A stretch of DNA of 36,743 nucleotides from Acidobacteriota bacterium (GTDB lineage Bacteria; Acidobacteriota; Thermoanaerobaculia; Gp7-AA8), in the NCBI GenBank assembly GCA_016184115.1, contig JACPDH010000106.1, positions 1-36,743 of the forward strand. The letters are read 5' to 3'. Position numbers and translations under genes: made by a program. A model generated the notes under the pieces. That model did not search any database, had not been told where the DNA came from, and saw only the letters and a list, made by a program, of their open reading frames with translations. This document shows positions 25,832-34,525 of the stretch, one piece after another (within the stretch, counting starts at the first letter, position 1; every line of letters begins with the position of its first letter).

Positions 25832-27130
25832 ATGACGATTCGTAGCTTCGTTCGAGCCATCCTGCCGATTGCCGCGGCGCTCGCCCTAACCGGCAACGCC
25901 ACCGCACAGACGCAGGTTGGCGTCGACATTTATGGGCGGAGCGGTGCGCAGTCGATCAGGATTGCCATTCCTTTCCCGACCCTCGCTCAACCGGTCGCCG
26001 CCGCATCGGTGCACGAGCCGTTCTTCTCTCCCCTCACCCGCGCAATCGCCTACAGCGAGATCTTCGGTATCGTCGCGCTTCCGCCGGGTAAGGCGCCGTC
26101 ACCGGCCGTGGCGAAGGAAGCAGGCGCGCAGCTCTATCTCGATCTCGCAATCTCGTTGTCGGGCGCGAACTACGTCGTCGAGGCACGGCTGATCGATGTC
26201 GGAAGCGGCAGCGCGCAGCTCGCGCGTCGTTACAGCTCATCGCCCGCCGCGCTGACGCGCATCGCGCACACGATCGCCAACGACCTGCTCGTTCATTTCA
26301 CCGGAAAGCCCGGCGTCTTCCTCACGCAGATCGCGTTCGTCTCCACCCGTGACACCTCGGGGCAGAGGGTCAAGGAGGTGTACGTGATGGACTGGGACGG
26401 ATCGAACCAGCGGAGGATCACCTCGCACAAGTCGCTCTCGCTCGCGCCATGCTGGTCGCCCGACGGAAACCGGATCGTCTACACCTCATTCGGGCGTGGC
26501 TCGACCGACATGTACGTCGTCAGTCGCGACGGCTCCTCGCGCCAGAGAATCGACTCCGGCGTCGCGCTCAACACATCGCCGACCTACTCTCCCGACGGAT
26601 CACGAATCGCATTCGTCGGGTCGCAGAAGGGGAACACCGACATCTGGGTCATCGACGCCGACGGCAAGAACGCGCGACGCCTCACGAACGACTCGTCGAT
26701 CGAGTCGACGCCGGCGTGGAGCAGCAACGGCCGCGAGATTTCCTTCACTTCGTCGCGCAGCGGAACACCGCAGATCTACGTCATGGATGCGGAAGGAACG
26801 AGCGTGCGACGAATCTCGTTCGACGGCGAATGGAACGACGATGCGGTCTGGTCGCCCGATGGCGAGCTGATCGCCTACACGTCGGGAGTCAAGGGCTTCT
26901 ATCAGATTCGCATCATGAATGTCGCGACGCAGAAGACATGGATCATCGCGGGCACCGGCTCGAACGAACAGCCGAGCTGGGCTCCCGACGGGCGATCGAT
27001 CGTGTTTCAATCGAACCGAAGCGGGAAGTGGCAGATCTACCGCGTCAAACCCGATGGCACCGATATCGTGCAGCTGACGAATGCGGGCGAGAACACTGCG
27101 CCCGACTGGTCGTGGAGAATCAAACAGTGA
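25832..27130 (+). CDS. tolB: Tol-Pal periplasmic beta-propeller protein TolB
   Basis: TolB is the periplasmic partner of Pal. The 432-residue product starts with a signal peptide (about residues 1-25, ending TGNATAQ). An N-terminal alpha/beta domain comes next (about 30-165). A six-bladed propeller follows, with repeated SPDG motifs (for example CWSPDGNRI, YSPDGSRIA, WSPDGELIA, WAPDGRSIV) and recurring RRIT or RRLT ends. AGGAG lies just before the ATG. The propeller repeats are regular to the end (APDWSWRIKQ). It follows the linker gene by nine bases and precedes pal. Confidence 0.95.
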   Translation: MTIRSFVRAILPIAAALALTGNATAQTQVGVDIYGRSGAQSIRIAIPFPTLAQPVAAASVHEPFFSPLTRAIAYSEIFGIVALPPGKAPSPAVAKEAGAQLYLDLAISLSGANYVVEARLIDVGSGSAQLARRYSSSPAALTRIAHTIANDLLVHFTGKPGVFLTQIAFVSTRDTSGQRVKEVYVMDWDGSNQRRITSHKSLSLAPCWSPDGNRIVYTSFGRGSTDMYVVSRDGSSRQRIDSGVALNTSPTYSPDGSRIAFVGSQKGNTDIWVIDADGKNARRLTNDSSIESTPAWSSNGREISFTSSRSGTPQIYVMDAEGTSVRRISFDGEWNDDAVWSPDGELIAYTSGVKGFYQIRIMNVATQKTWIIAGTGSNEQPSWAPDGRSIVFQSNRSGKWQIYRVKPDGTDIVQLTNAGENTAPDWSWRIKQ

Positions 27131-27133
27131 GCC

Positions 27134-27169
27134 GCCGCGACGACCATCGCGGCGCTGTTCGGTTATGAT
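27134..27169 (+). promoter_or_regulatory. hairpin and internal promoter before pal
   Basis: GCCGCGA/TCGCGGC (27134-27153) is a perfect 7-bp stem just after the tolB stop. TATGAT at 27164-27169 is a good -10 about 30 bases before the pal ATG. Partial termination followed by a separate pal promoter would raise Pal output over TolB. The -35 is unclear. Confidence 0.4.
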
Positions 27170-27198
27170 GTTCAGACACTAACGGAGAGGTGATCAGA

Positions 27199-27777
27199 AT
27201 GCGAAGCACGTTCAGGAAGTCAGTCGTCGTTGCCGCCGTTCTCACTCTCGCGCTCGCACTGGGCGCTTGCCGCAGCTCGACCAAAGACGTGAAGGCACCG
27301 GAGCCCCCGGCTCCTCCACCGCAGGAGACCGAGCCCGCCGCGCCGGCCACCGTAGAACAGCCAGCCGACTTCGTCCAGGAAGAGCCCGCCAGCGAGGCGC
27401 TTCCCGATGACGCCGAAGAGCTCAACCGCATGGCGCAGGAAAAGGGCTGGATTCGTGATGCCTTCTACGAGTACGACTCGTCCGCCCTCACCGATCAGGC
27501 GCGCGAGGCACTCCAGGTCTCGTCGACCTGGCTCAAGGCCAACACGCAGTACGGTCTGATCGTCGAAGGGCATTGCGACGAGCGTGGTACAGAGCAGTAC
27601 AACCTCGCGCTCGGCGAGCGCCGTGCCTACTCTGCAAAGGAGTACCTCGTGTCGCTCGGCATCGACGCCGCGCGGATCAAGACGCAGAGCTTCGGCGAGG
27701 AGCGTCCGTTCGACAGCGGTACGACTGAGGCCGCATACGCGAAGAACCGTCGCGCGCACCTCGTGCTGACGAGGTAG
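27199..27777 (+). CDS. pal: peptidoglycan-associated lipoprotein Pal
   Basis: Pal tethers the outer membrane to peptidoglycan and binds TolB. The 192-residue product starts at the ATG at 27199, eight bases after GGAGAGGTGATC, an extended match to the 16S tail; a GTG at 27190 lies inside that site. The signal peptide ends in lipobox LALGAC (Cys about residue 24). A Pro/Glu-rich linker follows to about 75. The OmpA-like domain (about 85-190) has FYEYDSSALTDQAR, IVEGHCDERGTEQYNLALGE and RRAYSAKEYLVSLGI. The diaminopimelate-contacting Asp/Arg region is kept. Confidence 0.96.
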   Translation: MRSTFRKSVVVAAVLTLALALGACRSSTKDVKAPEPPAPPPQETEPAAPATVEQPADFVQEEPASEALPDDAEELNRMAQEKGWIRDAFYEYDSSALTDQAREALQVSSTWLKANTQYGLIVEGHCDERGTEQYNLALGERRAYSAKEYLVSLGIDAARIKTQSFGEERPFDSGTTEAAYAKNRRAHLVLTR

Positions 27778-27782
27778 CCGTG

Positions 27783-28619
27783 ATGCGATTTCGTCTACTA
27801 GCGACAGGGCTCGCTCTCGTTCTCACGTCGGGCTGCGCAAGCAGCTCCGACGTCGAGCGTCTGCAGGCACAAGTCTTCGATCTGCAGGATCAGGTTGCGC
27901 AGCTCAAGCGCAGCGCCAGCACCGAGGTGCAGCAGGTCAATCAGAAGATGGCGAAGCAGACCGAAGAGCTGCTCAAGTCGTATGCCGACCTCACCGCTCG
28001 CGTTGGTGAGGGCGACGAGAAGATGCAGAGTACGATCGGGCAGATCGAGCAGACGAACTACCGGCTCGATCGGATCGCCCAGCAGTTGACGCAGATTCAG
28101 AGCGAGCTGGCCGCGGTGAAGGCATCGCGACCAACCGCTCCTCCCTCCGCTCCGTCACTCGGAACCGCACCCGCTACCGGCGGAACTCCCGCAGGGAGTG
28201 CACTCGACGTCGATGCTTCACCCTCGCCGGCTGAAGATCCGATCGAGGTTTACCAGTCGGCGTATCGAGACTATCAACGAGGGAACTACGACCTCGCACG
28301 GCAGGGCTTCGGCGACTTCGCGCAGGCGAACCCGCAATCGGACCTCGCAGACAATGCGGTCTATTGGATCGGCGAAACCTGGTTCGCGCAGAAGAAGCAC
28401 CGTGACGCGATTGCGCAGTTCGACCGCGTCATCAACGACTATCCAACCTCGGACAAGGTTCCGGCGGCGCTCCTGAAAAAGGGGCTCGCCTACATCGAGA
28501 TGGGTGAACGGGCGCAGGGCGTCGTCCAGCTGCAGTACGTCGTTCACGAGCATCCGACCTCGAGGGAGGCTACGCTCGCACGCCAGCGGCTCCAGGCGAT
28601 GGGTATCGAAACTCGTTGA
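27783..28619 (+). CDS. cpoB: cell division coordinator CpoB (YbgF) lipoprotein-like
   Basis: The product is 278 residues and is the last gene of the Tol-Pal row. A lipoprotein-type signal is present (LVLTSGC, Cys about residue 20). A long coiled coil (about 24-115) rich in Gln and Leu heptads follows. A Pro/Ala-rich linker leads to a C-terminal set of three TPR repeats (about 155-278, starting YQSAYRDYQRGNYDLARQGF). CpoB in Escherichia coli trimerises by its coiled coil and links Tol with cell-wall synthesis. A lipobox is unusual compared with the soluble enterobacterial form but common in other phyla. The start may be the GTG one codon earlier. Confidence 0.88.
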   Translation: MRFRLLATGLALVLTSGCASSSDVERLQAQVFDLQDQVAQLKRSASTEVQQVNQKMAKQTEELLKSYADLTARVGEGDEKMQSTIGQIEQTNYRLDRIAQQLTQIQSELAAVKASRPTAPPSAPSLGTAPATGGTPAGSALDVDASPSPAEDPIEVYQSAYRDYQRGNYDLARQGFGDFAQANPQSDLADNAVYWIGETWFAQKKHRDAIAQFDRVINDYPTSDKVPAALLKKGLAYIEMGERAQGVVQLQYVVHEHPTSREATLARQRLQAMGIETR

Positions 28620-28698
28620 TGTGAAATAGCTTGACCGCCTTCGCTGTTGGTCGGGCGGATTCGGGAAGATTCATTCGGAAGGGATTCAAGGAGAAGGT

Positions 28699-28965
28699 AT
28701 GGCAAACACGAAGTCGGCCGAGAAGCGGCATCGCCAGGCGGAAAAGCGTCGCGCCAGCAACAAGGCGGCGAAGTCGCGCCTGAAGTCGAGCCTCAAAACG
28801 GCAAGGGCCGGAGTGGCCGGGACGAAGGGCGACGCGGCGAAGGACATCGTCACCGGCGGGTATTCGGATATCGACAAGGCCGCGAAGAAGGGTGTCATCA
28901 AGAAGAACACCGCGAATCGCTACAAGTCGCGTCTCGCGAAGGCCTCCAAGGCCGCCGCGCAGTAA
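28699..28965 (+). CDS. rpsT: 30S ribosomal protein S20
   Basis: S20 binds 16S rRNA during early small-subunit assembly. The 88-residue, strongly basic product opens MANTKSAEKRHRQAEKRRA and ends in KASKAAAQ, matching the family in length and in its three-helix pattern. AAGGAG precedes the ATG. It follows the Tol operon after an 80-base gap, probably with its own promoter. A strong intrinsic terminator lies directly downstream. Confidence 0.97.
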   Translation: MANTKSAEKRHRQAEKRRASNKAAKSRLKSSLKTARAGVAGTKGDAAKDIVTGGYSDIDKAAKKGVIKKNTANRYKSRLAKASKAAAQ

Positions 28966-28987
28966 CGACCGGACCACGTCATTCATC

Positions 28988-29017
28988 GAGAACGCCGCGC
29001 GAAAGCGCGGCGTTCTC
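28988..29017. terminator. strong bidirectional terminator rpsT/lptE
   Basis: GAGAACGCCGCGC-GAAA-GCGCGGCGTTCTC is a perfect 13-bp stem capped by a GAAA tetraloop, with GTTCTC after it. It sits between the convergent rpsT and lptE stops and can serve both strands. Confidence 0.9.
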
Positions 29018-29021
29018 GTTC

Positions 29022-29534
29022 TCAGAACCCTTCGAGAATGCTGCTCACGAGAGACTCCGAGAACCGGACCGCGATCTCGCTGATCGCCCTGGTCTCCTGA
29101 TCGAACGTCTGCCCCGAATCGGGGTTGATCGGGTAGTTCTCCGTGAAGTAGTACTGCTCGTTCTTCCAGAGCACCGCATCCTCCTTGCGATGATCGAGCA
29201 ATTCGATCGACGCGCGAACCGTGACCTGGTACTGCGTCGCCCGCCCCTGCTCGTCGAATGCGACCGGGTTGAGGCCGAACGCGGTGATGACCCCCTTCAC
29301 GATCAGGTCTGCACCGGCCGCTTCCGATGCGAGCCGGAGCCCGCTGCGCGAGACCATCTCCTCCTGGACCGCGCGCGTCACGCGCTGCTCGAGCTCGACG
29401 CGCGTCGTACGGTTCACGAACGTCGGAATCTGCACCGATGTCGCGTCCGCGGGGAGGAAGTTGCCTTTGCCGACGAGCGCGTATCCGCAGCCCGAGAGAA
29501 CTAAAAGCGCAATCGCAGAAATCGCTCTCTTCAT
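29022..29534 (-). CDS. lptE: LPS assembly lipoprotein LptE
   Basis: LptE plugs the LptD barrel that inserts lipopolysaccharide into the outer membrane. The 170-residue product begins [20 protein letters not shown]: a short lipoprotein signal with lipobox LLVLSGC and the GCGY start typical of LptE/LPS-assembly lipoproteins. A conserved opening FVNRTTRVELEQRVTRAVQEE follows, with beta strands after it. The ATG overlaps the leuS stop by one base (TGATG). leuS-lptE is a common pairing, with holA usually next; holA is not in this window because rpsT converges here. The longer upstream frame is the leuS shadow. Confidence 0.88.
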   Translation of the reverse strand: MKRAISAIALLVLSGCGYALVGKGNFLPADATSVQIPTFVNRTTRVELEQRVTRAVQEEMVSRSGLRLASEAAGADLIVKGVITAFGLNPVAFDEQGRATQYQVTVRASIELLDHRKEDAVLWKNEQYYFTENYPINPDSGQTFDQETRAISEIAVRFSESLVSSILEGF

Positions 29535-32101
29535 CACTTCACCACCAGATTCACGAGCCGGCCTGCAACGTAGATCGTCTTCACGATCGTTTTTCCTTCG
29601 AGGTACGGCGCGACCTTCGCGCTCGCTTTCGCCTCGGCCACAACGGCATTCTCCTCGGCTCCCGCGTCGGCTTCGAACTCCCCGCGCAGTTTGCCGTTGA
29701 CCTGGACCACGATCGTGACGACGTCTTCCTTCGCGAGCTCGGTATCGGCCACTGGCCACGATGACGAGACGAGCATCCCCTCGTGCCCGAGCTTCTCCCA
29801 CCACTCCTCGGTGAGGTGAGGCGCGAACGGGTGAAGCAGCTGCAGGAGCGTCTCGTAGCATTCCGTCGCCGTAGCACGCGAGCCGCCACCCTGCGCGAGG
29901 TACTCTCCGATCGCGTTCGAGTACTCCATCATCGCAGAGATCGCGGTGTTGAAGTTGAATCGATCGATGCGTGACGTCACCCCGGCAATCGCCTGGTGGC
30001 GACGGCGCTGCAGCTTCGCCTCCGCGGCGCCCGCCTCACTCGATTCCGCCGCCATCGCGACGATCTTCTCGCCGTAACTCCAGACGCGGTTCAGGAAGCG
30101 GTACTGCCCGATGATCGCCTGATCATCCCAGGCCGCCTCATCCTGCGGTGGCGCGATGAAGAGCGTATAGACGCGCTCGGTGTCGGCCCCGAACCGTTCG
30201 ATGAGCTCGTCGGGGGGTACGACATTGAACTGCGACTTCGACATCTTCGCCGTCTCAGCGACGAGCGGCTGCCCGCCAGTCCGGTGATACGGAATGCCAT
30301 CGCGATGCTCGACTTCCGGGAGCGGTACCCACGCCATGTTCCTCGAAGGATCGCGGAAGCCCTCCTTCGTGATCATCCCCTGATTGAAGAGGCGGCGGAA
30401 CGGCTCCTCGAAGGTCACGAGCTCGAGATCGTGAAGGACGCGCGTGATGAAACGGGCGTAGAGCAAGTGAAGAATTGCATGCTCCACGCCGCCGATGTAC
30501 TGATCGACGGGGAGCCAGCGATTCACGATCGCCGGGTCGAAGATCCTGGTGGCGTCGTTCGGCGTCACGAAGCGCGCGAAGTACCACGACGAGTCGACGA
30601 AGGTATCCATCGTATCGGTCTCGCGTCGCGCCAGCTTTCCGCACTTCGGGCAGGAGGCCTCGACGAACGACTTCACCTTCGCGAGCGGATTCCCCTCGCG
30701 GCCCGTAAACGGCACGTCGAGCGGAAGCTGCACCGGCAACTGATCGTCGGGAACCGGAACGAGGCCGCACGCCTCGCAGTAGATGATCGGGATTGGCGTT
30801 CCCCAGTAACGCTGGCGCGAGATCAGCCAGTCGCGCAGGCGGTAGCGGACCATGCCGCGACCGATTCCCCGCGCCTCGATCTCCTCGACGATCGCCTCGA
30901 TCGCGCGAGGGGACGGAAGCCCCGTGATCGACCCGGAGTCGACGGAGACACCCCCCTCCTTGTCGGTCCACGACGCCTCGAGGTCGGAGGCAACCGGAAC
31001 CGGCCCCCCTGCGGGAGCGACCACGACACGGAGAGGAAGTCCGAACTGCTTCGCGAATTCGAAGTCGCGCTGGTCGTGAGCCGGGACCGACATGATCGCG
31101 CCGGTGCCGTACTGCGGGAGCACGAAGTTCCCGAGCCAGATCGGGATCTCCTCGTTCGTGAACGGATTCACCGCATGAGAGCCGGTGAACCTCCCCTCCT
31201 TGCCCGACGTCTCCGCCTGGCGCTCCAGGTTCGATTGATTGCGCACATGGGTGATCCATGTCTCGATCGCGGCGCGGTCGGGATGATCGGCGATCAGCGC
31301 GGCCACGTCGGGATGCTCCGGAGCGAGCACCATGAACGTCGCACCGTAGATCGTGTCGGGCCGCGTCGTGAAGACCGTGATTGCGCGACCGAGCTTCGGA
31401 ATCTCGAACTGCACGTCGGCCCCGACCGACCGGCCGATCCAGTTCCGCTGCTGCAGCCTAACCTGCTCGGGCCACTCGGTCAGCTGATCGAGCCCCGCGT
31501 CGAGGCGATCGGCGTACTCGGTGATCCTGAGGAACCACTGTTCGAGCTCCTTCTGTACGACCTCGTGCGCGCAGCGCTCGCAGCGCCCCTCCCTCACCTG
31601 CTCGTTCGCGAGGACGGTCTGGCACGAGGGGCACCAGTTGACGGGAGACTTCGCGCGGTACGCGAGCCCCTTCTCGAACATCCGGATGAAGAGCCACTGA
31701 TTCCATCGGTAGTAGCCCGAGTCGCACGAGGCGAGCTCCTTCGACCAGTCGTAGAGAATGCCCCACGCCTCGAACTGCCGCTTCATCCTCGCGATGTTGG
31801 AGACCGTCCACTCTCGCGGATGCGTCCCTCGCTTGATTGCGGCGTTCTCCGCCGGAAGGCCGAACGCATCCCAGCCCATCGGGTTGAGCACGCTGAGACC
31901 CTTCATCCGCAGGTAGCGAAAGAGCGCGTCGCCGAGGATGTAGTTCCGGCCGTGGCCGACGTGGAGGTCGCCCGACGGGTACGGAAACATGTTGAGCATG
32001 TAGTACTTCTCGCCCGGTTTCGTGACGTCGACTTCGGCGACGCGCGACTCCGACCAGAGTTTCTGCCACTTCGACTCGATCTCTTTGGGCTCGTAAGGCA
32101 T
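29534..32101 (-). CDS. leuS: leucyl-tRNA synthetase
   Basis: The enzyme charges tRNA-Leu with leucine. The 855-residue class I synthetase shows the HIGH-type motif HVGHGRNY (about residues 47-54) after [10 protein letters not shown] Cys-rich zinc-type insert is seen in [14 protein letters not shown] and CERCAH. The editing domain lies in the middle ([12 protein letters not shown], about 250-262). [10 protein letters not shown] follows, and the KMSKS motif is AKMSKSQFN (about 615-623). The anticodon-binding and C-terminal domains end at LVVK. The upstream ribosome site is weak; a TATACT -10 lies about 50 bases before the ATG. A large open frame on the opposite strand over this gene is a shadow. 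Confidence 0.98.
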   Translation of the reverse strand: MPYEPKEIESKWQKLWSESRVAEVDVTKPGEKYYMLNMFPYPSGDLHVGHGRNYILGDALFRYLRMKGLSVLNPMGWDAFGLPAENAAIKRGTHPREWTVSNIARMKRQFEAWGILYDWSKELASCDSGYYRWNQWLFIRMFEKGLAYRAKSPVNWCPSCQTVLANEQVREGRCERCAHEVVQKELEQWFLRITEYADRLDAGLDQLTEWPEQVRLQQRNWIGRSVGADVQFEIPKLGRAITVFTTRPDTIYGATFMVLAPEHPDVAALIADHPDRAAIETWITHVRNQSNLERQAETSGKEGRFTGSHAVNPFTNEEIPIWLGNFVLPQYGTGAIMSVPAHDQRDFEFAKQFGLPLRVVVAPAGGPVPVASDLEASWTDKEGGVSVDSGSITGLPSPRAIEAIVEEIEARGIGRGMVRYRLRDWLISRQRYWGTPIPIIYCEACGLVPVPDDQLPVQLPLDVPFTGREGNPLAKVKSFVEASCPKCGKLARRETDTMDTFVDSSWYFARFVTPNDATRIFDPAIVNRWLPVDQYIGGVEHAILHLLYARFITRVLHDLELVTFEEPFRRLFNQGMITKEGFRDPSRNMAWVPLPEVEHRDGIPYHRTGGQPLVAETAKMSKSQFNVVPPDELIERFGADTERVYTLFIAPPQDEAAWDDQAIIGQYRFLNRVWSYGEKIVAMAAESSEAGAAEAKLQRRRHQAIAGVTSRIDRFNFNTAISAMMEYSNAIGEYLAQGGGSRATATECYETLLQLLHPFAPHLTEEWWEKLGHEGMLVSSSWPVADTELAKEDVVTIVVQVNGKLRGEFEADAGAEENAVVAEAKASAKVAPYLEGKTIVKTIYVAGRLVNLVVK

Positions 32102-32149
32102 TCGTTCGTCTCTCGGGGCGACCGATCTCGCCGGAAAAATGAGGCGGGA

Positions 32150-32155
32150 AGTATA
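32150..32155 (-). promoter_or_regulatory. candidate -10 of leuS
   Basis: Minus-strand TATACT about 50 bases before the leuS ATG. The -35 position has no clear hexamer. Confidence 0.4.
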
Positions 32156-32236
32156 GCGGATGGACCGGGTTGCGCGAGGAGCGCGCGAGGTGAGAGCTTG
32201 CGCCTCCGCCTTTTCCGCAACGGGAACGGTGCGCTC

Positions 32237-32251
32237 TCTACCCCTCGTAGA
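32237..32251. repeat. 15-bp direct repeat, copy at the dtd stop
   Basis: TCTACCCCTCGTAGA here covers the dtd stop codon and last codons. The identical 15-mer at 32679-32693 covers the dtd ribosome site. The unit is itself a short palindrome (TCTAC/GTAGA). Confidence 0.6.
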
Positions 32252-32675
32252 CGAAGGTCACCGGCCCATCATTCTCGAGGGAGACGATCATCATTTCGCG
32301 AAACAGGCCGGTCTGGATCGGGATCCCCGTCGAACCGAGCTCGCGGACGAACGACTCGAACTTCCGCTTCGCCTCCTCCGGCTCTTCCGCGCCGTCGAAG
32401 CTCGGTCGCCGGCCCCGTTCGATCGAGCCAGCCAAAGTGAACTGTGAGACGGCGAGGATTGCCCCTCCCACAGCGGCAACATCGAGGTTCATCTTCCCTT
32501 CGGCGTCGCCGAAAATCCTGAGCTCGCGAATCTTCTTCGCCGCGGCGGACATCGCAGCCTCGGAGTCTCCCTTCGCCACCCCTGCCAGCACGACTAGACC
32601 CGTTCCGATCTGTGCGACCACCTCGCCTGCAACCTCGACGCTCGCGCGCCTGACTCGTTGTACGACACAGCGCAT
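32238..32675 (-). CDS. dtd: D-aminoacyl-tRNA deacylase
   Basis: DTD removes D-amino acids (and glycine from tRNA-Ala) from mischarged tRNAs. The 145-residue product starts at the ATG at 32675, because GAGGGG lies about seven bases upstream and the family begins M-R-VVQRV. Signatures are AVSQFTLAG (about residues 76-84, the active-site SQFT) and NDGPVTF near the end (about 135-141, the cross-subunit GP motif is GPVT). Length is typical. It lies upstream of leuS in the same direction, fitting a translation-fidelity theme. A 15-bp direct repeat flanks it exactly. Confidence 0.96.
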   Translation of the reverse strand: MRCVVQRVRRASVEVAGEVVAQIGTGLVVLAGVAKGDSEAAMSAAAKKIRELRIFGDAEGKMNLDVAAVGGAILAVSQFTLAGSIERGRRPSFDGAEEPEEAKRKFESFVRELGSTGIPIQTGLFREMMIVSLENDGPVTFVYEG

Positions 32676-32678
32676 CGC

Positions 32679-32693
32679 TCTACCCCTCGTAGA
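32679..32693. repeat. 15-bp direct repeat, copy at the dtd ribosome site
   Basis: Identical to 32237-32251. On the minus strand it supplies the GAGGGG ribosome site of dtd. Confidence 0.6.
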
Positions 32694-32865
32694 TTCTTCT
32701 GGATTCGGGCGGCATTCGTTTAGAATCTGCCGCACACGCCGGTCACGCTTCCTTCCGAGGCGTCAACCGCGCGCGGCTGTGGTAACGCAGACCGCGCCGC
32801 TGAATACTACCCAGCCCGGGAGCGGCCCGCGAGGCCGGATCGGGCGTGACCACCAAGGAGACGCG

Positions 32866-33309
32866 ATGATCAACAAAGTCATTCTCGTAGGCAGGCTCGG
32901 AAAAGACCCCGAAGTGCGCTCGACACCCTCGGGCCAGACCGTCACCGAGTTCTCACTCGCGACCGACGAGAAGTACACCGACAAGAGCGGCAACAAGGTT
33001 GAAAAGACCGAGTGGCACAACATCCAGGCGTGGGGCCGGCTCGGCGAGATCTGCGGCCAGTACCTCCGCAAAGGGAAGCTCGTCTACATCGAGGGGAGGA
33101 TCCAGACCGACTCGTGGGACGACAAGGAAACGGGCCAGAAGCGCTACAAGACCCGTATCAATGCGAATGAGATGAAGATGCTGGGCGGCCGGAGCGACGG
33201 CGAGTCAGGCGGCTATGAGAACAGCGCCGGTAGCTCGAGCTACCGCAAGAGCGCGAGCGAGCCGGCGCGTGTCGCAGACGGCGGCGACGACGACGACGTT
33301 CCGTTCTAG
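32866..33309 (+). CDS. ssb: single-stranded DNA-binding protein
   Basis: SSB coats single-stranded DNA during replication and repair. The 147-residue product begins at the ATG at 32866 after AAGGAG; the open frame extends upstream but without family similarity. The OB fold occupies about residues 1-105 (MINKVILVGRLGKDPEVR, FSLATDEKYTDKSGNKVEKT, EWHNIQAWGRLGEICGQYL, KGKLVYIEGRIQTDSW). A flexible Gly/Ser-rich tail ends in the acidic tip DDDDVPF, which binds partner proteins. It stands alone, followed by a terminator and a long repeat-rich gap. Confidence 0.97.
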   Translation: MINKVILVGRLGKDPEVRSTPSGQTVTEFSLATDEKYTDKSGNKVEKTEWHNIQAWGRLGEICGQYLRKGKLVYIEGRIQTDSWDDKETGQKRYKTRINANEMKMLGGRSDGESGGYENSAGSSSYRKSASEPARVADGGDDDDVPF

Positions 33310-33340
33310 CGCCGGCGCTCCAGTCAGGTCGAGCTTCGAC

Positions 33341-33372
33341 GGGGCACGGCACGCCGTGCCCCGTTTTCGTTT
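33341..33372 (+). terminator. intrinsic terminator of ssb
   Basis: GGGGCACGGC/GCCGTGCCCC stem of up to 10 bp, followed by GTTTTCGTTT, about 30 bases after the stop. Confidence 0.85.
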
Positions 33373-33527
33373 CGCGTCGGGGTTCGACTTCCGCGTCGGG
33401 GTCGAGCATCCAACCGAACGACCATCTGCAGGTTCGGATTGAGTAGACTCGAGACTTGTGAGGCTGTCGATGTCCGTGTTCTGAGTGCAGAACGTTCAGC
33501 ACGCTGCCGAATCAGCAGCTGTCAACA

Positions 33528-33962
33528 GACCTGACCCCGCTCACGTTGCATGCACCGCCCCCCCTGCTCGCACCGCGCACGCACCTAGCAAAGACCTGAC
33601 CCCGCACGCGCCGCGCCCCCGCACACGCCGCGCCCCCACACGCGCCTCGCCCCCAACACGCACGGCGCGCAAAACTGATCCTTCGGCCAGCGCCCCGTCG
33701 TCGACACCGTCTTCTTCGCCGCGGCAGCGGCGACTTCTGGCTAGCCCCGCGCGTCAGCGCGGGGTCGACGACGCGAAAACGAAGAAGCGCCGCGGCAGCG
33801 GCGCCGTCTGCGTGCGCCGTGCGTCAGCGCGGCGCCGAAATCAGAAGACCCAGGCCCACACCCGTTCGAAGGGCGCCCCCTCGGCTGTCCATATCAATCA
33901 GAAAAGAGAAGACCTGACCCCGCACATTCTCGAATTTTTCATTTTTCCGACCTGACCCCACC
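33528..33962 (+). repeat. dispersed GACCTGACCCC repeats
   Basis: Copies at 33528-33540, 33593-33605, 33911-33923 (GACCTGACCCCGC) and 33949-33962 (GACCTGACCCCACC), with an inverted copy GGGGTCAGGT at 34156-34165. Short GGGGTCAG-type repeats are familiar to me from intergenic DNA of several bacterial groups. No transposase is in the window. Confidence 0.65.
33717..33835 (+). repeat. two-hairpin units 5 and 6
   Basis: Unit 5: hairpin A CGCCGC-GGCA-GCGGCG (33717-33732), 8-base linker, core CTAGCC (33741-33746), hairpin B CCCCGCGC-GTCA-GCGCGGGG (33745-33764). Unit 6: hairpin A GCGCCGC-GGCA-GCGGCGC (33787-33804), linker, hairpin B GCGCCGTGC-GTCA-GCGCGGCGC with one G-T pair (33814-33835). Unit 6 lacks the TAGCC core. 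Loops are identical in both units while stems differ. Confidence 0.65.
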
Positions 33963-33995
33963 GGCGTGCGCTGCTGACCCCACCGGCGTGCGCTG
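33952..33995 (+). repeat. 22-bp perfect tandem duplication
   Basis: CTGACCCCACCGGCGTGCG plus CTG occurs twice head to tail (33952-33973 and 33974-33995). It includes part of the GACCTGACCCC repeat. Confidence 0.8.
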
Positions 33996-34029
33996 CTCGA
34001 ATTCGTGACTTCGGGTTGTTGATCTCTGC

Positions 34030-34132
34030 GACCCCGCCGGGGTCGTGAATGTCGTTGCGTTCGTTTCCGGGGGTCTTCTCTCGCTGCGCTCGCCTCGACC
34101 CCCGGCTACCTTCTTCGACCCCTTTGGGGTCG
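34030..34132 (-). repeat. two-hairpin unit 7, reversed, with an extra hairpin
   Basis: Read on the minus strand: hairpin A CGACCCC-AAA-GGGGTCG (34116-34132), linker AAGAA, core GGTAGCC (34110-34104), and hairpin B arms CCGGGGGTC and GACCCCCGG (34105-34097 with 34075-34067). A further palindrome GACCCCG/CGGGGTC lies at 34030-34044. The core overlaps hairpin B by two bases, as in unit 4. Confidence 0.65.
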
Positions 34133-34366
34133 TAAAGGGCCTGTCTTCGCCTCTGGGGTCAGGTTCGATCGGAGGCTTGCGTAAGGCGACGTTGGGGGCA
34201 AGTTCACCTCGTCGGGCCGTTTGCGCGAGTGATACGGGCGCCGGACGATCATCGAGGTGTTCGTGATGAATGCGGGCGACCCGGCGGGTCGCCGCCTATG
34301 GATTCGAGGGTTGGCCGCGCCGGAGCCCACGACGTTCGCTGCGAGGACCGGGCTTTACACCAATGG

Positions 34367-34453
34367 CCTGAACTTAAGGACGAAAAAGTCGAAGTCAGAT
34401 CGTCAACCGATGGCTGTTGGAACCATTCAACCTCCGCCCGGGGCCCTTTCCTG
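34367..34453. repeat. diverged intergenic repeat, copy 2
   Basis: CCTGAACTT (34367) and GGGCCCTTTCCTG (34441) mirror the landmarks at 1517 and 1589 with nearly the same spacing. Confidence 0.5.
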
Positions 34454-34463
34454 GATTCGAACT

Positions 34464-34481
34464 TCATCGTTCATCGTTCAA
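34464..34481. repeat. 18-bp repeat (TCATCGT-type), copy 2
   Basis: Identical to 2125-2142, about 45 bases beyond the nagZ stop. Confidence 0.6.
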
Positions 34482-34525
34482 CTTCAGCCGCTTCAGCTTG
34501 AATTCACACCATTGGGCCTAACCCG

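Larger units (their letters stand above)
33373..34525. other. gene-free, repeat-rich region
   Basis: About 1.15 kb without a convincing gene. It contains four forward and one reverse copies of GACCTGACCCC, a 22-bp tandem duplication (33952-33995), two-hairpin units at 33717-33835 and 34030-34132, an extra perfect hairpin GGCGACCC/GGGTCGCC (34276-34294), and the diverged repeat and 18-mer shared with 1.5-2.2 kb. The part at 33541-33680 is cytosine-rich and low in complexity. Open frames here are short and dominated by Arg/Pro/Ser. Confidence 0.7.

Noticed and set aside
29996-32440. 814-codon open frame on the plus strand opposite leuS and dtd
   Set aside because: It mirrors the codon structure of leuS in reverse, is dominated by Arg, Leu, Asp and Val, has no recognisable domain and crosses two real genes. 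High-GC genes commonly leave such long antisense frames.
33500-34200. CRISPR array suspected from repeated motifs
   Set aside because: Repeats are only about 11-13 bases, unevenly spaced and palindromic in part; no spacer-like regularity and no cas genes.
34106-34330. 74-codon minus-strand frame in the repeat region
   Set aside because: It runs through hairpins and an inverted GACCTGACCCC copy and is rich in Arg and Pro; it is better explained as repeat DNA.
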